Source: an uncultured Planctomycetaceae bacterium (GTDB lineage: Bacteria > Planctomycetota > Planctomycetia > Planctomycetales > Planctomycetaceae). From it: a stretch of DNA of 64,000 nt. Made by a program: the position numbers and the translations under genes. The notes below the pieces were generated by a model, which did not search any database, was not told the DNA's origin, and saw nothing but the letters and a program-made list of their open reading frames with translations. The stretch covers positions 97,598-161,597 of the forward strand of contig CAIXQV010000991.1 in assembly GCA_903921605.1 (NCBI GenBank), written 5' to 3'. This document shows, piece after piece, positions 25,690 to 36,300 of this stretch. The stretch's first letter is position 1, and each line of letters opens with the position of its first letter.

Positions 25690-26493
25690 TCAGTTACCCG
25701 GATACTGACTTCGATAATGATGCAGGAAGATCCCTGATGAAACAGCCACATTCAACGAGTCTGTGCCGTTCAGCATAGGGATGGTCAGCTTTGCTGAAGT
25801 TGCCATCTGAACCTCAGCGGAAACACCATCGTATTCATTGCCCATGATCAGAATCGTGCGCTCCGGAAACTGATAGGCGGACAGTGACTGGGCTTTCGAG
25901 TCAAGGATCGTTGAGCAGATCTGAAAGTCGTGACGTTCTCTGAGATCATGGAGACTTGCAGGAAGGTCAACCTGTTCGAGCACGGGAAGAAACAAAACGT
26001 TGCCCATGGAGACTCGCAGTACCCGGCGCGAGAATGCATCTGCGGAGCCCTTGCTGAACATGACGGCTGAGGCACCAAAGGCCGAAGCGATACGAACGAG
26101 AGCACCGACGTTCTCCGGATCCACAATCCTGTCTCCTGCCAGAATCAGTGCGGGGCCTGCTGGTGGCAGCCACGTTTCCGGAGGCGGCGACTGGCGTCGA
26201 ACCACACTGGCCATGACTCCGCAATGAAAGTTGAATCCCACCAGCGAGTCGGCAAGTTCAGACTTCAGGCGATACACTGGAACATCAAGCGGAAGCCGAT
26301 CCTCGAATGATGCAAATTTGCTGTCACTGATCAGCACACTGCGTACTTCAAACCCGCTGCGCAGCACGCGGTCGACAACCGTTGGACCCTCGGCAATAAA
26401 AAGGCCGTTGTCGCGTTGGAGGTTTTGCGTCTTCAGGCTTCGGAATGCGTCAAGACGGGAGTCTTCCAGCGAATCAATTCTTACGTGTGGCAT
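25690..26493 (-). CDS. SpoU/TrmH-family RNA 2'-O-methyltransferase
   Basis: A 267-residue protein with an N-terminal RNA-binding/substrate domain (FIAEGPTVVDRVL) and a C-terminal SPOUT knot. The three SpoU motifs are present: DPENVGALVR (motif 1), IMGNEYDGVS (motif 2) and IPMLNGTDSLNVAVS (motif 3), which bind S-adenosylmethionine in the deep trefoil knot. It methylates a ribose 2'-OH in tRNA or rRNA; the exact target cannot be told from sequence. It is convergent with the synthase operon and independent of it. Confidence 0.9.
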   Translation of the reverse strand: MPHVRIDSLEDSRLDAFRSLKTQNLQRDNGLFIAEGPTVVDRVLRSGFEVRSVLISDSKFASFEDRLPLDVPVYRLKSELADSLVGFNFHCGVMASVVRRQSPPPETWLPPAGPALILAGDRIVDPENVGALVRIASAFGASAVMFSKGSADAFSRRVLRVSMGNVLFLPVLEQVDLPASLHDLRERHDFQICSTILDSKAQSLSAYQFPERTILIMGNEYDGVSAEVQMATSAKLTIPMLNGTDSLNVAVSSGIFLHHYRSQYPGN

Positions 26494-26866
26494 AGGCTGG
26501 GATTCTGAGAGCCGATCCTGAACTCGGCAAGTCGCTGCTTTTAGAGTTTCTCAAATCGCAACATGAGCAGATCGGTGCGTGGTGCGTGGCAGTCTGTGGT
26601 GGATTTGCGTGCTTGGCGTGTTTTGGGTGAATGGGTTTTGCGGGTGGTTTTTTAAGTCTGGGAGGGTCGTCAACTCAAGCTGTCGCGTAAAAACGCGGAG
26701 TTTGACAAGCTCCTCAATGATCGAGAGGCGTGGCAAGGATCGATTTGGGAAGACTTGAGGTTTACGGATTTTCAATGTTTTTTTAAAGTCTCGAAGTCTT
26801 GAACAGGATTCTCAATCAAGGAGACAACAACGTCAGGATTTGCGTTGTTGAGGTCACCGTGATCGT
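26494..26866. other. Intergenic region with a G/T-rich stretch
   Basis: No supported gene. Between about 26570 and 26665 the plus strand is strikingly G+T rich (runs such as GCGTGGTGCGTGG and GGGTGGTTTTTT). The region separates the divergent SpoU and MscS genes and presumably holds both promoters. Confidence 0.45.
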
Positions 26867-26884
26867 TTGAAATGGATTTCATCG

Positions 26885-27859
26885 ATGAAGGCTCAGGCAA
26901 TGGATTTTGCAGGCAGTCTGCTGATGCTGGCTGATGAGGGAGCGGCTGTCTCTCCGCAGAATGCTGATTTTCTTGCATCAACCTGGGAAAAGGTGAAGCA
27001 GAACCTGAGCACCGAAGCCGTTCTGAATATTCTTCGAACACATGGGCCGAGTGTCCTGCAGGCACTGGCGGTGTTTGTTTTCGGGCGAATGCTGGCGAGG
27101 GTCACCTCGGCGATGATCGTCAAGGCGTGTCGCAAAGCTCGCATTGATGAAACGCTTGGCCGCTTTCTGGGAAACCTGGTCTACAGCATGATGCTGACGG
27201 CCGTTGGGATTGCTGCACTGGGATGTCTGGGAGTTGATACAACATCGCTCAGCGCGGTTTTGGCCGCAGCAGGATTTGCCATTGGCATGGCGTTGCAGGG
27301 ATCGCTCGGGAATATCGCCTCAGGTGTGATGCTGGTCTTTCTCAAGCCGTTCCGGGTGGGAGATGTGATCGACATAGGCGGATTGATAGGCAGTGTTGTA
27401 GAAGTCCAGATTTTCAACACGATCCTGCTCACCCCCGACAACGTCAGGATTATTCTTCCAAACTCGACCATCACAGGCGGCACGATACGCAACCTGTCTG
27501 CAGAGCCTTTACGGCGAGTAGATCTGGTTATCGGGTGCAGTTACAACGATGACCTGAAGGCTGTGCGACGATTCCTCGAAGGACTTGTTGCGTCTGACCC
27601 TCGTGTCCTGAGAAATCCGGAGCCAGTCATTGCAGTTTCCGAGCTGGCCGAGAGCAGCGTCAATTTTGTTGTTCGGCCTTGGGTTGCCAGCGCTGATTAC
27701 CATCCAGTCAAGTTTGATTTAACCGAACGAATCAAGCTTGGTTTCGACGAACGTGGTTTCACAATACCGTTTCCATCGCGAGATGTTTTCGTGCATCATC
27801 TTGGTAACGAGCTGACCATTTCAGAAGTTGGAGTAGCAGCCGCTGCTGCAGCCGCTTAG
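26885..27859 (+). CDS. MscS-family small-conductance mechanosensitive channel
   Basis: A 324-residue inner-membrane protein. After a short N-terminal region come transmembrane helices at about residues 55-72 and 85-110, then the pore-lining TM3 (LSAVLAAAGFAIGMALQG…LGNIASGVML) and the conserved LKPFRVGDVIDIGG beta domain, ending with an alpha/beta C-terminal domain. It gates in response to membrane tension and releases solutes on hypo-osmotic shock. The ATG at 26885 is chosen because the longer frame begins with TTG. The protein ends in a run of seven alanines, which is unusual but not damaging. Confidence 0.9.
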   Translation: MKAQAMDFAGSLLMLADEGAAVSPQNADFLASTWEKVKQNLSTEAVLNILRTHGPSVLQALAVFVFGRMLARVTSAMIVKACRKARIDETLGRFLGNLVYSMMLTAVGIAALGCLGVDTTSLSAVLAAAGFAIGMALQGSLGNIASGVMLVFLKPFRVGDVIDIGGLIGSVVEVQIFNTILLTPDNVRIILPNSTITGGTIRNLSAEPLRRVDLVIGCSYNDDLKAVRRFLEGLVASDPRVLRNPEPVIAVSELAESSVNFVVRPWVASADYHPVKFDLTERIKLGFDERGFTIPFPSRDVFVHHLGNELTISEVGVAAAAAAA

Positions 27860-28221
27860 CCGGACTCAAGACCTGCCGCCTTTCTGCGATTAATCGAAGT
27901 CGCTTAAAAGGGCGACACTGCGGCGGTTTGACGACGTCACGACTGTCATTTTTTTGTCGCCATCTTTGATCGTACGAAGCTGATTTTGTTGCAAGAAATT
28001 GACAGTGATGTTCTCTCGAAAACTCGTCTTGAGTCAAATTGCCAAAATGTGCGATGCTACGAAACCTTTCCGAATCTCATTCTGTTCTTATCCTTTCTGA
28101 ATTCACGTTTCATCCTTCGACGCAACGCCGGATTCTCCGAAGGTTGCTCTCCTGCCTGCATCAAATTCCCGTCTCCGTCCGCTGCCGCATGGTTGCGGTC
28201 GTCTCAATCTGAGTCTCTGAC
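27860..28221. other. Intergenic region upstream of bamA
   Basis: About 360 bases with no supported gene and no clear hairpin terminator. It likely contains the promoter of the BamA gene. Confidence 0.5.
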
Positions 28222-31200
28222 ATGCCGAATTCGCAAACGCTGATCCAGCGAATCCGACGCCTCTTCCGCGAGTGGCATTGTTCGAGCATTCTTGTTGCCG
28301 CCACGCTTTCGGCCACCTTCGCTGTCGGTACTGCGATGACGTTTGCACAGCAGGAAGCGGAATCAGAGGGAGTGACGGTCGCTGACATTCGCATTGAGGG
28401 AAATGAGACGATCCCGGAATCCGTGATTCTGCAGAAAATTCAATCCCAGCCGCAGCGACCGATTTCAGAACGGTTGATTCGCGAAGATAAACGCTCCTTG
28501 ATGAGCACTCGCTGGTTTTTCAGTGTCACTGAGCGACTTGATGAAACTCCGGACGGGCTTATTCTGGTATTCACAGTTCATGAACGGCCAATTGTTCAGC
28601 GAGTGCAGTTCATCATCAATCGTGAACCGTCCGTCCTGAACAAAATGAATCTGTCTGCCGTCAAGGAGAAACACCTGAAGGCCTGGACTGGTCTCAAGGC
28701 TGGCAGTCCGTTTGACCACGTCGCTAATCAGGAAGCCGTTCGCCGTATTGAGCAGGAATATCACGACAAAGGTTACTACTTTGTCAAAGTCGAACTCGTG
28801 AAGGGCAGCAAGCCAGGAGAGCGTGAAGTCGTCTTCAGGATCAACGAAGGTCCCAAAGTTCAGGTCAAAGAACGAACTTTTGAGGGCAACAAATTCTGGA
28901 ACGATGGCGATCTTCGCAAGAATCTGATTTCTAAAGAAGCGTTTCTGGTTTTTGGTGGGCTATACAATCCCGATACGCTTCCTTCAGATATTGAAGCCGT
29001 CAAACAGTATTATCGAGGCGTTGGTTACTTCGATGTGGAAGTGACCGGGGTACCGATGTTTTCTGAAGATAAGTCAGACGTCAATCTGCACTTCACAGTG
29101 AAAGAGGGACGACGATATACGGTGCGGGAGATCCGCTTTCAGGGCAACAGCATCATCGCCACCAATAAGCTGAAGGGTGAATCAAAGCTGAAGGCTGGCG
29201 AAAAATTTAATTCGTATCCGTTGTCCAAAGACGTCACCAGGATGCTCGGCTACTACGGCGAAATGGGACACTATTTTGCATCCGTGAATCCAGTGCCGCA
29301 GTTTACGGAGCAGGAAGGTGTGGTTGATCTTGTCTTCGAGATTGACGAAGACCGTCCACGGTATGTTCGCGATGTGAATGTGACCTATGATGGTGACTAC
29401 CCACATACGAAGCAGACTGTTGTACTCGATCGAATTCAGGTTCAGCCTGGCGATATCGCGAATCCCAAGTTGATTCGTCGCGGTCGCTCACGTCTGAACG
29501 GCAGCGGATTGTTCGAACCCGGGATCGCGTTCGAAGTGACACCAGTCGAGCCGGAACAGTCAAGTTTTGCCCAGACTGCTGTTAGCCGTACCTGGCGAGG
29601 TCAGAGTCCTGCAAATGCTCCGGATGACTGGACTCAGCAGTTTGCCATTGAAACTCAACGCTCAGCTGTAGAGAGCACTGAAATTGGCTCCGAATGGAGC
29701 GAGGTTATTTTCGTTGATCCACTGCGCGATGAAATCGCCGCGGTCGAGAAAGAGTCATTTTCGGATGAAACTGTCAAACGCAAGCCTGCATCGACGGCTG
29801 GAATGACTAGTCACCGATCAGATGGGCAGCAGAATCCCGAGGCCCAGGGCACCGTTCATTCGCTTGATCGAGCTGTGTCAGATGGAAACATCGAATACGT
29901 TTCCTCACGACCCGGTCTCACGAGTCACCCTGCCTCATCCGAAACATCGACAGAGCAGCGGCTGAGTTCAGACTCTTCTCGTTCGCTGTTCACAAACGAA
30001 ACGCCATCATCCTCGGTTGTGCAGCCGATGACTTCGCCAGTTGTGCCAGCCGTTGGGCACTCCTTTGGTCGGAAGAACAACACACCTGTTGAGGCAGAGC
30101 CTGCTGCACACAAGACTGCTCGACCAGTCTTTGAATCTGATCTGATGGGTTTCCGTTCAGCGGAGCCGGTCAGTTTGTTCTCAATGGAAGTTCCGACGTT
30201 TGTCGCGTCGCAGTGTATTCAGGAAACAGACGAACCGATCATTCGCGCGCAGAGCCCGGAGAGTTCTCAGCAAGCTCCTGTAGATCCCGCAACTCCCGGC
30301 TATCGAGATCCAATTCTTGAAGGCAGCCCGTATCGAAATCAGTTTCAGACAATTCCCCCCGGCTGGGTTGATATCAACGTGAACGCAGCCGAGGGTCGAA
30401 CTGGTCGACTGATGTTCGGAGCTGGAGTTAACAGCGACGCCGGAGTTGTTGGTTCGTTCGTTTGGGACGAATCTAACTTCGACCTGTTTCGCCCGCCAAC
30501 CAGTTTTGCGGACATTATCGAAGGCCGAGCTTGGCGCGGTGGTGGCCAGCGATTTCGCGCAGAAGCGGCTCCGGGTAATCAGGTCAGCCGTTATGCAATT
30601 AGTTGGACCGATCCTTACTTCATGTATACTGATTACAGTTTCGGTGTTAGCGGATTCTACTTCAATCGCTACTACCCGGACTGGCGTGAAGATCGTGTGG
30701 GTGGTCGCGTCTCGTTGGGACGTCAGTGGACTCCTGAATGGTCCAGCGGCCTGGCCCTGCGACTGGAAGAAGTCGAGATGAGAAATCCGACAGTTCCTAC
30801 GCCGGCAGTCATTGCCAAAGATCTGGGCTCAAACTTTCTCTCCACCGTTCGCGGAAACCTTACGCACGATACTCGCGATCAATCCGTTATGCCAAGTGAA
30901 GGTCACTATGCTGACATCGCTTACGAGCAGGCATTCAACGAGTTTACCTATCCGAGAGCAGAAGCCGAATTTCGTCAGTACTTCACCCTGTATAACCGCC
31001 CCGATGGTAGTGGTCGCCAGGTGTTGACTGTTGCAGGGAATATTGGCTGGAGTGGTGATGATACTCCGGTGTTCGAACGATATTTTGCGGGCGGTTTTCA
31101 GTCCTTTCGAGGTTTCTCGTATCGCGGTGTAACGCCTCGAGTGGGCAATGTCGGGGTCGGTGGCACGTTTCAGGCGCTGGGTACGGTCGAATATCGCGTT

Positions 31201-31428
31201 CCGGTTACGGCCGACGACATGATCAATGTCGTAGCGTTTACGGACTTTGGAACCGTCGAACAGGAAGTGACTCTGGACAATTTCCGAGCGACTGCGGGTT
31301 TTGGTGTGCGAGTCGTAATCCCCGCGATGGGGCCTGTGCCGCTCGCGTTCGACTTTGCGTTCCCGATCAAGAGTCAGGCCTACGACGACGAGCGAGTCTT
31401 CAGCTTTTACGTGGGCATCAACCGGTAA
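28222..31428 (+). CDS. bamA: Outer-membrane protein assembly factor BamA, with long insertion
   Basis: A 1068-residue Omp85-family protein with a signal peptide (cleavage near residue 48). Five POTRA repeats follow (about 51-125, 125-215, 212-300, 300-378 and 378-440), recognisable by blocks such as IRIEGNETIP, TFEGNKFWND and IRFQGNSI. A C-terminal 16-strand barrel occupies about 705-1068 and contains FQSFRGFSYRG, the counterpart of the conserved (V/I)RGF lock motif. Between ~435 and ~705 lies a ~270-residue Ser/Glu/Pro-rich insertion of low complexity. The strand DINVNAAEGRTG after it looks like the last strand of POTRA5, so the insertion splits that domain. It inserts beta-barrel proteins into the outer membrane. 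No Skp/OmpH gene is adjacent. Confidence 0.9.
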   Translation: MPNSQTLIQRIRRLFREWHCSSILVAATLSATFAVGTAMTFAQQEAESEGVTVADIRIEGNETIPESVILQKIQSQPQRPISERLIREDKRSLMSTRWFFSVTERLDETPDGLILVFTVHERPIVQRVQFIINREPSVLNKMNLSAVKEKHLKAWTGLKAGSPFDHVANQEAVRRIEQEYHDKGYYFVKVELVKGSKPGEREVVFRINEGPKVQVKERTFEGNKFWNDGDLRKNLISKEAFLVFGGLYNPDTLPSDIEAVKQYYRGVGYFDVEVTGVPMFSEDKSDVNLHFTVKEGRRYTVREIRFQGNSIIATNKLKGESKLKAGEKFNSYPLSKDVTRMLGYYGEMGHYFASVNPVPQFTEQEGVVDLVFEIDEDRPRYVRDVNVTYDGDYPHTKQTVVLDRIQVQPGDIANPKLIRRGRSRLNGSGLFEPGIAFEVTPVEPEQSSFAQTAVSRTWRGQSPANAPDDWTQQFAIETQRSAVESTEIGSEWSEVIFVDPLRDEIAAVEKESFSDETVKRKPASTAGMTSHRSDGQQNPEAQGTVHSLDRAVSDGNIEYVSSRPGLTSHPASSETSTEQRLSSDSSRSLFTNETPSSSVVQPMTSPVVPAVGHSFGRKNNTPVEAEPAAHKTARPVFESDLMGFRSAEPVSLFSMEVPTFVASQCIQETDEPIIRAQSPESSQQAPVDPATPGYRDPILEGSPYRNQFQTIPPGWVDINVNAAEGRTGRLMFGAGVNSDAGVVGSFVWDESNFDLFRPPTSFADIIEGRAWRGGGQRFRAEAAPGNQVSRYAISWTDPYFMYTDYSFGVSGFYFNRYYPDWREDRVGGRVSLGRQWTPEWSSGLALRLEEVEMRNPTVPTPAVIAKDLGSNFLSTVRGNLTHDTRDQSVMPSEGHYADIAYEQAFNEFTYPRAEAEFRQYFTLYNRPDGSGRQVLTVAGNIGWSGDDTPVFERYFAGGFQSFRGFSYRGVTPRVGNVGVGGTFQALGTVEYRVPVTADDMINVVAFTDFGTVEQEVTLDNFRATAGFGVRVVIPAMGPVPLAFDFAFPIKSQAYDDERVFSFYVGINR

Positions 31429-31540
31429 ACCTGCCATCAGAAGCGTGATTGATGCACCGTACGCCACGTGGCTCCGTGGGCGAGAACTTCTTTGCTGTTG
31501 ATCCTACATCGCTGGCGAAGGATTCTGTACACTCCGCCGC

Positions 31541-32113
31541 ATGATTGTTGAAGGCATCGTCACCAGCATTGATTCCACGGGTTCTCTGAATGTCGCGCCG
31601 ATGGGGCCGATCATCGCAGGAGACTTCGACAGTCTCCTCCTGCGCCCGTTTCAGCCATCGACTACGTTCAATAATCTTTCGACGACACGTTGCGGTGTTT
31701 TCCATGTTGTGGATCAGATCGATGTGATTGCCAGGGCTGCAATCGGTCGCCTTGAAACCAATCCCGATGTTGTGAGAGCATCGGTCATCGATGGTTATGT
31801 CCTGAAAGATTGCTGTCGCTGGTTTGAATTCACGGTCGACGAAGTCGATGCCTCTGATGCTCGCAGTCGAATGCCATCAACGATTGTCCATCGAGGCGAA
31901 CGCAGACCGTTTTTTGGATTCAATCGAGCTCGTCACGCGGTATTGGAAGCCGCCATCCTTGCAACTCGCCTGCATATTCTGTCTCGTGAAGATGTTCTGT
32001 CGGCATTGATCCCGATGCGATCGGCTGTTGAAAAAACAGGAGGGCTGCAGGAACTGTCAGCATTCGCGATGCTGGACGAATTCATCAGTGGCCACGAACA
32101 AGGCTCTGCATGA
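31541..32113 (+). CDS. DUF447 family protein of the H4MPT C1 pathway
   Basis: A 190-residue cytoplasmic protein matching DUF447: N-terminal MIVEGIVTS…NVAPMGP, a central TFNNLSTTRCGVFHVVD and a helical C-terminal segment (NRARHAVLEAAILATRL). The fold resembles flavin-reductase-like barrels. DUF447 genes accompany tetrahydromethanopterin-linked C1 transfer genes in methylotrophs, planctomycetes and archaea. Its stop overlaps the beta-RFAP synthase start (ATGA), supporting joint function. The exact biochemical step is not established by the sequence. Confidence 0.85.
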   Translation: MIVEGIVTSIDSTGSLNVAPMGPIIAGDFDSLLLRPFQPSTTFNNLSTTRCGVFHVVDQIDVIARAAIGRLETNPDVVRASVIDGYVLKDCCRWFEFTVDEVDASDARSRMPSTIVHRGERRPFFGFNRARHAVLEAAILATRLHILSREDVLSALIPMRSAVEKTGGLQELSAFAMLDEFISGHEQGSA

Positions 32114-33105
32114 TGAACGTAGAAGTAATAACCGGATCTCGACTGCACTTCGGATTGATCTGCGGAACTCCGCAGACGGGTTGGCGATTTGGTGGCGTTG
32201 GAGTCATGCTGCAACAGCCGTCCTGGCGAATCGCGATCAGGAACACTACGGCTGCCGTTGATCAGATCTCAGCATCTTCGGAGACGACATGTCGTGTTGC
32301 TGAGTTCTTGCAGAAGATTCGTCATACGCTGTCGCTACCGGCTGTTGAGCTGTCCGTGAAATCTGAAGTTCCGTTTCACACGGGGCTCGGCGGCGGTACT
32401 CAGCTTGGCCTTGCGATTGCTGCGGCCGCAGAACTTCTGGCTAATCGTCGAGCGGTCCATGACCCTTATCGGCTGGCAGATCTTGCTCAACGTGCGGAGA
32501 GATCTGCGATTGGGACTGTTGGATTCCGTGATGGTGGTTTTTTGATTGATCATGGACTACCCGATACCGACTCGCAGCCAAGAAAAGTTGAGCGAATTGC
32601 GATGCCAGAAGCGTGGCGATTTGTCTTGATTCGGCCATCGAACGCTCAGGGGCTTTGTGGGGATCGAGAACGCTCGTTTTTCAATCAACGAACCACCATG
32701 TCTGAACCGTTGGTGGAGTCGTTGGTAAGCCGAATCAATGATTGTCTTGTGCCGGCGATCCGAAACGAGGAGTTCGAAAGATTCTCCATCAGCATTGAAG
32801 AGTATGGTGATGCTGTTGGGCGATTTTATGCATCTGAACAAGGCGACATCTTTGCTCATCCCGTGATTAGAAGACTCGTCGCCATGTTGCGTGCGGCAGG
32901 GATTCATGGAGCTGCTCAGTCATCATGGGGGCCGGGCATCAGCATCCCTGCCTCATCGACAGAGCATGCTCAAGCGATCGCCGATCGTGTTCCCATAGAA
33001 CTCGACGGCACAAAACTCCGGGTTGACATCGCTGAACCACTCAATACCGGAGCCTCACAGCATTCAGGAAGTCCGGAAGTTATTGATGGGCAACGATTTG
33101 CGTAA
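32110..33105 (+). CDS. Beta-ribofuranosylaminobenzene 5'-phosphate synthase
   Basis: A 331-residue GHMP-kinase-fold protein matching beta-RFAP synthase. This enzyme condenses p-aminobenzoate (or a hydroxybenzoate) with PRPP in the first committed step of tetrahydromethanopterin synthesis. Diagnostic blocks are SRLHFGLICG near the N-terminus, HTGLGGGTQLGLAIA (glycine-rich phosphate loop), GFRDGGFLIDHG and GAAQSSWGPG. It overlaps DUF447 by four bases (ATGA), so the two are translationally coupled. It implies that the organism carries the H4MPT-dependent formaldehyde oxidation or C1 pathway, as known for many planctomycetes. Confidence 0.88.
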   Translation: MMNVEVITGSRLHFGLICGTPQTGWRFGGVGVMLQQPSWRIAIRNTTAAVDQISASSETTCRVAEFLQKIRHTLSLPAVELSVKSEVPFHTGLGGGTQLGLAIAAAAELLANRRAVHDPYRLADLAQRAERSAIGTVGFRDGGFLIDHGLPDTDSQPRKVERIAMPEAWRFVLIRPSNAQGLCGDRERSFFNQRTTMSEPLVESLVSRINDCLVPAIRNEEFERFSISIEEYGDAVGRFYASEQGDIFAHPVIRRLVAMLRAAGIHGAAQSSWGPGISIPASSTEHAQAIADRVPIELDGTKLRVDIAEPLNTGASQHSGSPEVIDGQRFA

Positions 33106-33357
33106 TGTGAGTTCTGCTCCGTTGGGCCAAGGCTGCTCCTCGAATCAGTTCGACATCCCTGAGCAACGTGCAGGCAAGCGGATCTGAGGCAGATCAGCCT
33201 ACTGTAGTCCGACCTGTCCTCATGTCGGGGCCGTATCGTCTTTGCCCTCTTTTGGGTCTGTTCGGGTGTATTACGCAGCGTAAAGTCGGTACGCTGTCGC
33301 TCCCTGACATATTGAGACGTCCACCTGCATTCTGCCCTTTCCCACAGAGGCCATTGC

Positions 33358-36300
33358 ATGAGTTCTTCGAATTCGGGCCGTCACGCCCTGCTCCGTGCGA
33401 TGCGAGAACTCTGCTTCGAAAGGTCGCTGCGCCTTCCACGTCGCCTGCGTCGCAGAGGTTATGCGGTGGAGCCACTGGAACTCCGCACGCTGCTCAGTGC
33501 AGTCACACCGGATTCATTTACGTTGGTGGAGTCTGGTACTCCCGGCCAGTTAGGTGTTCTGCATGAGCGAGACTGGGATGCCGATGCAGCTCCTGAATGG
33601 CTGGCGACGTTTGGTCAACAGCGAGTCACCCAGACAGCAGGCATCAATCAGAAACTCATCGCCGACGATTTCGTAGCGGTGGATGTTAACAAAACCTATG
33701 GCCTTTCCGGCTGGGCTCGGTCGGGTGACAACTTTGGCATGCGGTTCAATCCTCTGAACCAGCAATCCTTCGGATTTGAAGAATACGACTCTGACTATCT
33801 GCGAATTGAGCCGCAACATGTGCTGAAGTACGACTCAGCCGCAGACACAACTCTGGCAGCCTCACTGAATCCGGGTGACACGCAGATCGTTCTCAACAAC
33901 ATCACCGGCTGGAGCACTTCATCCAACGCAGCGACTCGAGCGTTGGCATGGTACGGCTACCGCAACAAAGCTGGAACGCAATACGCCAACTACACGTACA
34001 CTCGCAATGTGGCAACTGGCGATGCTGCAGGTTTGTGGAGCCCCGGCGGAGTCAACATTTTAACTCGCACGATTTCCTTGAATGCCCCTTGGTCTGGTCC
34101 GGCTCTTGCGGCAGGCACTGCTGTGCGGAATGCGACAGCGGCTGGTGCAGATCATTCATCGATTGTACTGAATCGGTCGGCCGTGGCTGGTGATTTCACT
34201 TCGTCCGAACACGTGGCGATCATCGGTGGCGGAACGGCAGCGAACGGTGCTTATGCTGCGACGCAGTTTGCACCGGGGACAGCTTTTGTGCGAGCTGTCA
34301 TCGTGACAAATCAGCATGGTCAAACGGATAACTTTGTCACGTGGCAGGACGTACGACTTCTGGAACTTCCAGCGTTGTCGACGGTGCAGGATGTTCGCCA
34401 GCCGGTCATTGATATGTCCGTTGATCTGCCCGGCAATCAGACTATGCGGTTGCCGTTGTATTCGACGGGAGATACTGCGTTTCACATTGGTACGCAGGCT
34501 CACATTCAGGTGTCGCCGACACAACGATATAACCTGTCGATCGATTCGCTCGACATGACGGAAGAGGATCTGAACCCCGTTGGTTTTTACTCGTACGATG
34601 CCGATGGTAAGCTGATTCATTCTCTGCATGTGACGCGGCATTCGACGGCCGTGGATACTCGTCTGGCACGAGCCGTCCAGCCGGGCGACACCGCGATCTA
34701 CATCAACGACGCCACTGGCTGGAGTCACGCTTTCGGTAGCACGGCAGAAAGTCGTTCGTTTGCCTGGTACGGCTACCGCGACAGCAGCGGGACTCCATAC
34801 GCTGACTACACTTACACTCGCAACGTCGCGTTCAATTTTCTCGACGGTCTTTGGAATGTTGGCGGCATCACTTTTGATGCTGGAGTCGGTGCTTGGAAGA
34901 TAACGCTGCGCTCAAGCTGGTCCGGCCCCGCAATCCCCAATGGCACCGCGGTGAGAAATGCAACGGGGCATGACCTTGTGCAGCCTTTGACGATTTCAAC
35001 CGGCCGGTTTCTCGGATGGTTTGAACAGGATGACTGGAGTTGGGTTCCATACACGGAAAAGTTGGGCGGCGGTGTTTGGCAGAACGGAGTTTCAGTCGAA
35101 ACGGCATTTCGTCCGGGAACCAAGTTCATTCAGCCGACAATCAAGGCTGTTGTTCCCGGCAAGTTTTCTGTTAAGTTTGGCCCGGTCAACGATCAGGGAC
35201 TCGAGCAGGATTCTCGATTAGTTCTGTTTGATGACCAGAGCTACGTCCGTCTGAACCGGTCTCGGCAGACTATCGAATCGAATCAGGTTGCCGTGTCTCC
35301 CGATGTGCCCGTGACGCTTTCTGTTACGGCGGCGATTGGCACGACGATGAATTCGGGACAGATGTCTGCGGAAACTCATTCGATCGGCTACGTTTCGTAC
35401 GACGCCGACGGTCTGAAAATTGAACCGCATCATGTGCAGCGATACTCCCCAGCAACGGACACGACATTGGCGGCATCGTTGCGGCCAGGTGACACAGAGA
35501 TAAGACTCACCGATGCGACCGGCTGGAGTAACGTCGACGTCGCCGGAACTCGGGCATTCGCGTGGTTCGGCTATCGGGATTCTTCGGGTCGTCTCTACGA
35601 GGATTACACGTACACTCGCAACGTCGCCACCGACGTCGTCAACGGTCTATGGGATCTTGGCGGAATTTCCGGAAACGTGATTACTCTGCGTCAGCCGTGG
35701 GCGGGGCCGACAATCAATCAGGGAACCGCCGTCCGAAATGCGGTCGCGGGAGATGAACTGATTCCGGTGTTGCGGAACCAGTTGCGGCTCGAAAACCAGT
35801 GGACGAGTTATTCAGCCACGCTATCCGGGAGTTGGGTGAATGGAACCCGATCGTTGAGTTCGCTTCCGCCAGGTGTTGCGTCCATACGTTTTGCGATACG
35901 GGTGAATGAAAGCCACTTCACCGCCGACGACACAGTTCACATTCGAAACGCCACGATTAGTAAATCGACGGCAGCAACTGCTGCGCTTCAGGCCAACAAC
36001 ATCACTGTCGCAACTCTGAATGTGTTGGCGAACGACTCCGTCGGCACTGGTAATTTTTCCATCGTCGGAGTTAGCAGCCCGCGTTTCGGCACGACGCAGG
36101 TGATCGTTGGCGGTGCCGGAGGTGGCCGCGACGCCGTGCGTTATCAGTCAAATACCTGGTTTAGCGGCACAGATCAGTTTTTATACACACTGCGAAACAA
36201 TGCCACGGGCGAGACGTGGTCCACATCGGCCACAGTGACCATTGCGGCCAGCAACCTGGCTCAGGATTCCGCCAGGAGCACGTCTCTCGCCAACCAAAGT

